Part shown: piece by piece, positions 57,608 to 64,000 of the stretch
Position numbering within the stretch: the stretch's first letter is position 1
How the letters are laid out: every line of letters begins with the position of its first letter
Assembly: GCA_030549335.1 (NCBI GenBank)
Contig: CM060183.1
Span: 36,578,768 to 36,642,767, forward strand
DNA: 64,000 nt
Direction: 5' to 3'
Source: Pontederia crassipes
Taxonomy: Eukaryota; Streptophyta; Magnoliopsida; Commelinales; Pontederiaceae
The notes under the pieces: model-generated
Told to the model about the DNA's origin: nothing
What the model saw: the letters and a program-made list of their open reading frames with translations, nothing else
The model's database searches: none
Made by a program: the position numbers and the translations under genes

Positions 57608-58820
57608 TTAGCAACAGGTCAAATTAAACTTCCCTTTCTTCAAGCATGCAGTGATTGGAGCCATAATGCTACTAAAATCACATATGAAATAATGATAAAA
57701 TGTGGCAAGTCCGTGGAAGTTTCGAACTTCGCTAATGGTGTGTGGTGATGGCCAAGAAACAATGGCTTGTACTTTGAAGGAGTCAGTCAACAGATATTCC
57801 TGCAACACTAGTAATATAACCCAGAAATAAAAGTTGGTTCGTAGCAAAGCTTCATTTCTTTAAATTGAGAAACAATTTATGATGCCGAAAGGTGGTCAAC
57901 ACATCTTCTAGGTCTTGTAAGTGCTCTTTTGGGTTGCGACTATAGATAAAGATGTCATCGAAATAAACGACGATGAAATGACCAAGAAATGACTTCAAAA
58001 CTTGAGTAATCAGTCGCATAAAAGTGTTGGGTGCATTTGAGAAATCAAATGGAATCACAAGTCACTCATAAAGCCCTTCTTTAGTTTTAAAGGTTGTTTT
58101 CCATTCATCGCCTTCAAAAATTTGAAATTAGTGGTAGCCACTATGTAATTCAAGCTTGGAAAAGATGCAAGATCCATTCAGCATATTAAACATATCATCT
58201 AATCTAGAAATAGAAAAACAATACTTGATAGTAATCTTGTTGATGACTCGATTGTCAATGCACATTCGCCAGCTGCCATCCTTCTTAGGGACAAGTAATG
58301 CAAGGACAACACAAGAGCTTAGGCTCTCATGGATGTACTTCTTACAAAGTAGATCTTCTACTTGTTGCTGCAAAATGTGGTGCTCCTTGGGGCTCGTCCT
58401 ATAATGAGTTAAGTTAGATAGGTTAGCTCTAGGAATCAAGTCAATTTTATGTTGAATGTCACGTGTTAGAGGAAGGCCATGAGGCAAATCTTCATGAGAG
58501 AGATCTTGAAATTGTTGAAGAAATTGTTGCACCAATGGATCAGTTGACGAAATAGTCGGTTGAGTGAAATCCTTGATCGCTAAAGCACAAAACAATTGAG
58601 CAGATTTGATAGCTACGATTAATTCAACTTTTCCCATGATCAAAAGACTTGGAATGAGAGTTGGATCATGGGTGTGCTTTATCTTCAGAATAAGGGGCAT
58701 TAATTTGATGCGGTGCCCATCCTTTGAGAAGGAATAAATACTATCATGACAAAGATGTTTGACATCCACGTCATAGTGCCAAGGACGACCCAAGATGATA
58801 TGGCATGCATTCGTGTCCAC
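57608..58820 (-). pseudogene. Protease and reverse transcriptase of second gypsy element
   Basis: The protease end (ILGRPWHYD) runs into the polymerase: KKDGSWRMCIDNRVIN, then a stop near 58128 and a new frame with the YFDDIFIYS active site. A further frame continues with [19 protein letters not shown]. The lesions make it non-functional. Confidence 0.8.
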
Positions 58821-60161
58821 AACATCACAAATGATTTCATTTTTATATCGTCGACCAGAAAGGGACTTGGCATCTTTGAGTCACCTTCATGTTAATACCA
58901 CTATGAATTCACCCTATTTTATATGGAATAGGATGTTTGCCTGTGGTCAGCCCTATTTTATGTTTTTTGAAACTCCCATTGTCGATAATAAAATCATAAT
59001 TTATCATTTATGTTTCAAACACTTCAAAAGATTTGATGTTGTTGAGATGGGTCAGCACATTTGGGAGAATAACTTTCGAACCACATAAGAGAGACACTCA
59101 CCCTCGTTATCAAGATATTCAACAACTATTTCTTCATCACAATCTTCTTATTTATCATCATTTTTAGAAGGAATATGATCAGCCTCATTAGTTTGAGTAA
59201 GATGAATTAGAGTTCGCTGTGAACATTCATTGGAACGTTGTTTGGGGGCAACGATAATAAATCACTTGATCAGGTTTAAAATACACAGAAAGCCTCCTTG
59301 TAGTTGCTAGTTCACCTGGTTTGTTGACAGTGGCAGAAGAGATGGCTGAAATTTGGTGAGGAGTCGTGTTCTCTTGTGCAGGTTGTTAAACATGTTTCGG
59401 GTTAGCAAGATGGGTAGAGTCAGAACCTCGGTAGTTGGATTTGAAGCTCCTATCAAGTTGACGTTTCACTTTCTCAATAAGGGTGATAGTGTTAGACATC
59501 GTGTAAGTGATCTGCATGTCAACCCAATCATGAATTATAGGGCATAATCCACCAATGAAACGTACAATCTGTTGTGGTTTAGACTCCAACAGATTATTTC
59601 TGGATAGAAGCCTACAATACACAATGGTATAGGCACTCAAGGAATGATTACCTTGTCTGCATTATTGTAGTTAATGGAATAGAATTTGTTCATAGTCAGG
59701 AGGAAGGTATAGCAATTTTTTCATTTTTGACCAGGATTGCAGAAGTTGTTTGTGTTGCCTCATGCGTGAGAGTTAAATTTATTCCCACCACGTAGAAGCA
59801 CCTCTCTTCAGCTATGCAACAAGCTTTACGTGTTTGCGTCCAAAGACCTCCATATACTCGAAGAATCTGTCAACTTTAGTTAGCGAGTCAAGGAAGTTTT
59901 TGATATGAAATTGACCATTGAAGGACGGAAGGTCCATCATCAGATTGAAATCTAATTGGCACATTGCACGATGCCGAACAGGATCCTCAACATCATTGTC
60001 ACTATCAATGGGGTGTCATAGGGCTTGGGCCCGACGAGAGGGTCTTCACTCTTCACAGTCGTGCAAGACCAACTCGAGAGATTCATGGATGCGTTGCAGC
60101 GTCTCCTTCGTCTCGTCGAACTCAGTGTGCATAGGGTTGTCTGCTATTATTTTCAATGCTT

Positions 60162-60171
60162 TCTGATACCA
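60162..60171 (-). promoter_or_regulatory. Primer-binding site of second gypsy element
   Basis: TGGTATCAGA on the minus strand matches the initiator methionine tRNA end and sits two bases inside the 5' LTR. Confidence 0.7.
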
Positions 60172-60173
60172 AT

Positions 60174-60596
60174 TGGCACAACACCAAGATCAATTGAGAA
60201 TAATAAGGCAAAATGATACGAGGATAAACTGAAATACTATTCAAGATGACACCAAACAGAATTCGAGTGTTTGAAAATTAACGAATCCACGCTATAAACA
60301 AATGTTAATTTCAGAAGCAAGGATGGGATTATCTTTTCTCTATTCATTGGCATCTTTTATTAATTATTACCGCATTTTCTACTTTAGGAAATAAAAAAGG
60401 AATAAAAAATTAAGGAAAGAAAATATTGAAAATAACTAATGAGCCAATAAATCAGCCATATGATTAGTGTTATTATTATTATGATATAATTTCCTACTAA
60501 TCAGTATAGGCCAATGTTTGATCATTAGTATGATATGATTCATATTAATCAACAACAACCAAAATTGTGCTAGGATTTGTGGGGTATCATACATCA
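60174..60596 (-). repeat. 5' LTR of second gypsy element
   Basis: It begins tggcacaacaccaagatcaa and ends ggggtatcatacatca on the plus strand. It is about 30 bp longer than the other LTR and differs from it at many bases. Confidence 0.7.
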
Positions 60597-60811
60597 AATT
60601 ATTTACTCAATAAAATACATATATTATAAAACTATCAAAATACGATGAGTAAATAGGGAAATCATAATGCAATATTAATCATGTTATGGAATAGGGAGCC
60701 ACTTTTTCGTTCTTGACTGTCATAGAAGCATGGGGAAAAATATTTGGGTTGGCAGAAAAAAAAGAAAAGATTGATCAATTATAATTTATGTACTTAATAC
60801 TTTTTCTATTA

Positions 60812-61314
60812 AGCTATGTTTGGAGACAGAATCATAATTACTCCCAAGTTCTTTATGAATAGTCGAATTGACAAATTAATTCGGAGTATATTTGGATGGA
60901 GTGGAACACCAATAAGTTGATGTAATGAATCAATTTTAGTGGTGTTTGAATAAAAAAATAGTTATTGTAAATATAAAATATAATTATTACAAATAAAAGT
61001 GTAAATTAATTTTTTATAAAAAATGTTAAAAAATATATTATTTAAATATAAAAATCATTTTTAAGCTGATTATATTTAATGAAATAATAATTTTTTGAAT
61101 GAAATAATATGTAATAAATATTATTTAATGGATTATATTATATTTAATAAATAAATTTATTTTATATGAGAAATGTGTGTGAAAGAGAAAATAAGAAAAG
61201 AAAAGAAAAATGAAACAGAAAAAATGAACATACGCTACAGTGCTCCTCGATCCTAAAAAAAGGGTGCAATCAGTTTGGAATCAAGTTCATATGACCCTCG
61301 TTCCAAGCGGCCTA
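60812..61314. mobile_element. Harbinger-like MITE, family A copy 2
   Basis: It begins AGCTATGTTTGGAGAC after a TTA and ends, inverted, near TAGGCCGCTTGGAAC. The interior is alignable with 10464-11107 over several hundred bases (ttatatttaatgaaat, taataaatat, atgtgtgtgaaagagaaaat). The right-hand TTA is not preserved. Confidence 0.5.
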
Positions 61315-61320
61315 CGTCAC

Positions 61321-62180
61321 ATAGTGTTTGAATTGATGTTAAAAACTAAACTATCGATTTACGAAAATCATCACGGAAGCTTAAAATCGATTCACAAATC
61401 TTTAACTTAAAACAAATCAAATCATATCATAAGCATAATATGAGAGGGGGAGAGAGAGAATTCAAACACAAGCACACGGCCACACCTTGGCCTACGTCCC
61501 CGCTCCGACTTTTCGACTTCGAGACCGTCGGAGACTTCACTAAAATACTTCTTTCGTTTCAAATGAGGTAAAGAAGAAAGCACTTTACACAAGCAAGGCA
61601 AATCTCTCCTCCTAAGAAACTAATATTTTTTAGCTCAAGAGGTAAGATTTGAAATCTTTTTTACACGGAACTCTCACAATTTTTGTAAAAATGTGCTTCT
61701 CTCTTTTACAATAGCAATCTCACAAAAATATAAGAGAGAAAAAAGAGAAAGTCAAAATGATAACTTCAAGAAAAGAATCATCTTTTTGATAACTTTGAAG
61801 TTTTTCTTCAACGAATGGATGAGTGATTTTGCTTTTGACTTTGTCACTCCTTTTATAGTCTTCAGTATGTTTCAGTATTAAAAATTTCGTCCAGAATTTA
61901 TTCAATAAAATTTTCTTCAAAATTGACCATTATTGTTCATTTGGCGGTCGATTGCACATCTGGACCGTTGCGATCGACCGGTCTATATGACCGTTGCGCG
62001 ATTTCTTCAGCTTTTTCGCTTGATCGATTGATCGGTCTGTTGACCATGACAGATTCAGTATACATCGATCGACCGACATCTCATATTCGATCGATCGGTA
62101 TTGTCTCGATTAGCCTTTTTTACTTCGACCAACATGTTGATTGACTTACACTAATTTGAGTATAATATTTTGCACAGTTA
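61321..62180 (-). mobile_element. Ty1/copia (SIRE-like) LTR remnant, inverted relative of 8581-9402
   Basis: On the minus strand it has gatcgatcgaccg motifs first, then a gagaccg-gaagtcg-ggagcgg-gacgtaggccaaggtgtggcc stretch and an end near aacatcaattcaaacac, in the same order as the plus-strand block at 8581-9402. There is no coding sequence. Boundaries are approximate. Confidence 0.4.
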
Positions 62181-62978
62181 TCCAAATTAGATCATCTTAA
62201 ATTCTATAGATAGCTAACATGATTTTTTATAATTTTGATATTCATCATTTATTCAGAATATATTAAGATCATAGTCAATTATTTAATCAAAGTTTAGTGC
62301 ATAAAGTTATCTTTTTTTTATTTTTTTATCATTTCATTTTAATCTTTTGAAATTTATATCATCAAAATATAATTTTATATGACATTAAAATTTTGCTCCA
62401 ATAATTGTAGCATAGTTTTCCGATCAAACACAATCTTAGGAAAAAAGAAATGTCCAGCTCAAATTTAAGTTGTAATTTAATAGGAGCCATTCCTAATAAA
62501 AAAAAGAAAAAGTAAAGGAACTGCAAAGAAAAGAAATGCATCGGAAGATTTAGCGGTCCTTCGCATGCATTTTTCGACATTCACATGATGTTGACAGAGC
62601 ATTCAAACGATTAGCGAAGTCTCCTCACAATGCTAGTGAAGTCTCTACTGCTGACAAAGCCTCCACACGATGCCGGTGAAGTGTCTTTTAGACGACATTG
62701 GCTTTGACCTCTGAGCTCACATGCATTTAATTATTTATGGTGTCTATTTGAAGGCACAAACAAGACAACAATACGATCTATTCACTCAGCAAAAGTTAGG
62801 AAAATAAGAGCTCTAAAAAAATCTAAAGAGCTATTGCAGTAAGATCAAAATTTATTTTTTGTTTTCTTATAGATATTCTTGAATGTCTAATTTTTTTTCC
62901 TTGTTTCTCCTTCAAGTGACTCTAGACAGAGATATATAATGTGGATTTTGAAGTGAAATATGCAATTTTGGTTGTCTG
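62181..62978. other. Spacer, nothing recognised
   Basis: It is AT-rich. A short direct repeat (gaagtctcc.cacaatgc..gtgaagtctc) occurs near 62617-62690. No gene is supported. Confidence 0.5.
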
Positions 62979-62981
62979 GAA

Positions 62982-63253
62982 CACAACAAGAAAATGGTAA
63001 TTTTGCAACGGACAATTTGCGACGGACGAAAATCGTTCACGATTTGCGACGAATTTTTCGTCCGTCAGAAGTTCCATCAGCTTGAACCATAAAAATAATA
63101 TATTTTTGATGGATTTTTCGTGCTTGTCAAAAATATTTTGCGACGAAAATTTTTTCGACGGATCGAAAAAACTATTAAAAATTTCGATTTCCAATGGATT
63201 TCTCATAATTCCAATGGCCGCAGCCGCCGAAAAAGTCGATTTTTCTTGTATTC
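62982..63253. mobile_element. Small CACTA-type (En/Spm) non-autonomous element
   Basis: The left end CACAACAAGAAAA is one base from the consensus CACTACAAGAAAA, and the right end tttttcttgtattc is its degenerate complement. GAA stands on both sides (62979-62981 and 63254-63256), the 3-bp duplication expected of CACTA elements. Inside are several tgcgacggacgaaaat/cgtccgtcgca-type subterminal repeats in both orientations. It is 272 bp long and has no coding capacity. Confidence 0.65.
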
Positions 63254-63269
63254 GAATATGATGATGGGA

Positions 63270-63290
63270 GGGGGGGGGGGGGGGGGGGGG
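63270..63290. repeat. Run of 21 G
   Basis: An uninterrupted run of 21 G, with GGGA just before it. The length may be uncertain in sequencing. It could form a G-quadruplex. Confidence 0.9.
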
Positions 63291-63369
63291 CTTATTTCAT
63301 CTCCATCCAGTTGAGGATTCATGCTGCATTTGATGTACATATGTACAAATAGATTGCATTTGAAAGCAA

Positions 63370-64000
63370 AATCGTAGTTCCTTCCAAATATTTTATTGAT
63401 AGATTAGTTCGGAGTGTGTGTGAGATGGAGTAAAATATAATAATAAGGAATCATGAAGTTGACGTGATAGGAAAAAATAAATGTGATAAATTAATTATAA
63501 TGAGTATTTGAATAAAAAATAAGTATTGTAAATATAAATATAATTTTATTAATTAATAAAAATAAAAAGCATAAATTTAAAAATTATGGGGAAAATTTTT
63601 GTTTAAAAATACATTTTTGAATATAATTTTTTTTAAAAATTATAATTAATGAGATATTAAAATTTTAATAAAATTATAAGTAATAAATAATATTATATTA
63701 ATTATTTTATTACAAATATTTTATATTTAATAAATAAAAGTATTTTATAAGAGAAATGTGTGTGTGAGAGAAAATAGGAAAAGAACAAAATAAAAAATTT
63801 GGATGTTATCACATAAAAAAATTGAAAAAATGAAACTGCTAGAGTAGCTAAGTGCGAGGTGGAACCAGGCAAACTAGGGGTCAGGTAAATGGGAATCAGA
63901 AACTAGGGGTTGGGTGCCCTCCTCTAGTTCCATGGCCTGATTCCACCTTCATGATTTCTATCTTCTCTCTCATACAATCCTAGGAGCAACATATTCAAGT
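63370..64000. mobile_element. Harbinger-like MITE, family A copy 3, cut by window end
   Basis: The interior matches copies 1 and 2: gatagattagttcggagtgt, then tataagtaataaataatatt, then tgtgtgtgagagaaaatag. As in copy 1, a segment of short ggaacc/ggttcc-type inverted words follows near 63860-63950. The right end is outside the window, so no duplication can be tested. Confidence 0.5.

Larger units (their letters stand above)
55578..60596 (-). mobile_element. Second Ty3/gypsy element, decayed
   Basis: Two related LTRs (about 55578-55967 and 60174-60596) enclose a minus-strand gag-pol remnant. The LTRs share long stretches such as cgctataaacaaatgttaatttc-type sequence and end in ggggtatc.tac.tca. 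A primer site TGGTATCAGA lies at 60162-60171, against the 5' LTR. In order from 60150 to 55980: gag remains, protease (HIILGRPWHYD near 58790), reverse transcriptase (KKDGSWRMCIDNRVIN near 58260, YFDDIFIYS near 57950), and integrase ([15 protein letters not shown] near 56540) with its C-terminal part. Stops and frameshifts are common. No target duplication is visible, so the outer ends may have changed. Confidence 0.82.

Noticed and set aside
55578-60596. Possibility that the second retroelement is an integrated pararetrovirus
   Set aside because: It has paired LTRs, an initiator tRNA primer site next to the LTR and an integrase, which are retrotransposon features. No movement protein was seen.

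Overview
The window is nuclear DNA of a flowering plant. Six intron-containing genes with typical plant protein families (PP2A catalytic subunit, a DUF1118/RIQ-type thylakoid protein, a group IIc WRKY factor, a Rab7-type GTPase, a class I histone deacetylase and a four-CBS SnRK1-gamma-like protein) sit in AT-rich intergenic DNA full of plant transposons and microsatellites. GC-rich first exons in several genes fit a monocot better than a eudicot, but I cannot name the species. All six genes read through without frameshift or stop once GT-AG introns are removed. I worked out their exon boundaries by hand from the sequence.

Layout. 1-12240 holds no host gene: AT-rich DNA, a 726-bp solo-LTR-like unit (3369-4094), a 2.7-kb Mutator-like foldback element with a perfect 9-bp target duplication (5467-8141), copia-type LTR remnants and two Harbinger/Tourist-like elements with TTA duplications. 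12241-17878 is a structurally complete but mutated Ty3/gypsy chromovirus on the minus strand. It ends 432 bp before the ATG of PP2A (18311-26175, +), whose fourth intron is filled by LINE remains and whose fifth intron carries a SINE-like insertion. The RIQ-type gene (27232-27939, -) follows, then repeats, the WRKY gene (32588-34048, -), a 6-kb intergenic stretch with long AT microsatellites, Rab7 (40018-44006, -), the deacetylase (45553-49541, -) and the CBS gene (50691-54402, -). 55578-60596 is a second, more decayed gypsy element. 60597-64000 is a patchwork of MITEs, a copia LTR remnant, a small CACTA-type element and a 21-G run.

The genes share no operon or obvious pathway. They are neighbouring housekeeping, signalling and regulatory genes: phosphatase, light acclimation, defence-type transcription factor, vacuolar trafficking, chromatin and energy sensing. 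The most unusual object is the 5467-8141 foldback. Its two arms of about 1.3 kb are inverted copies separated by a loop of only about 50 bases, and each arm carries a TATA box and leader-like block pointing inward, so transcription could give a very long hairpin RNA. Other points worth attention are a 31-bp perfect palindrome in a WRKY intron, a 27-nt microexon carrying half of the Rab7 P-loop, and two related SINE-like insertions with perfect target duplications in introns of two different genes.
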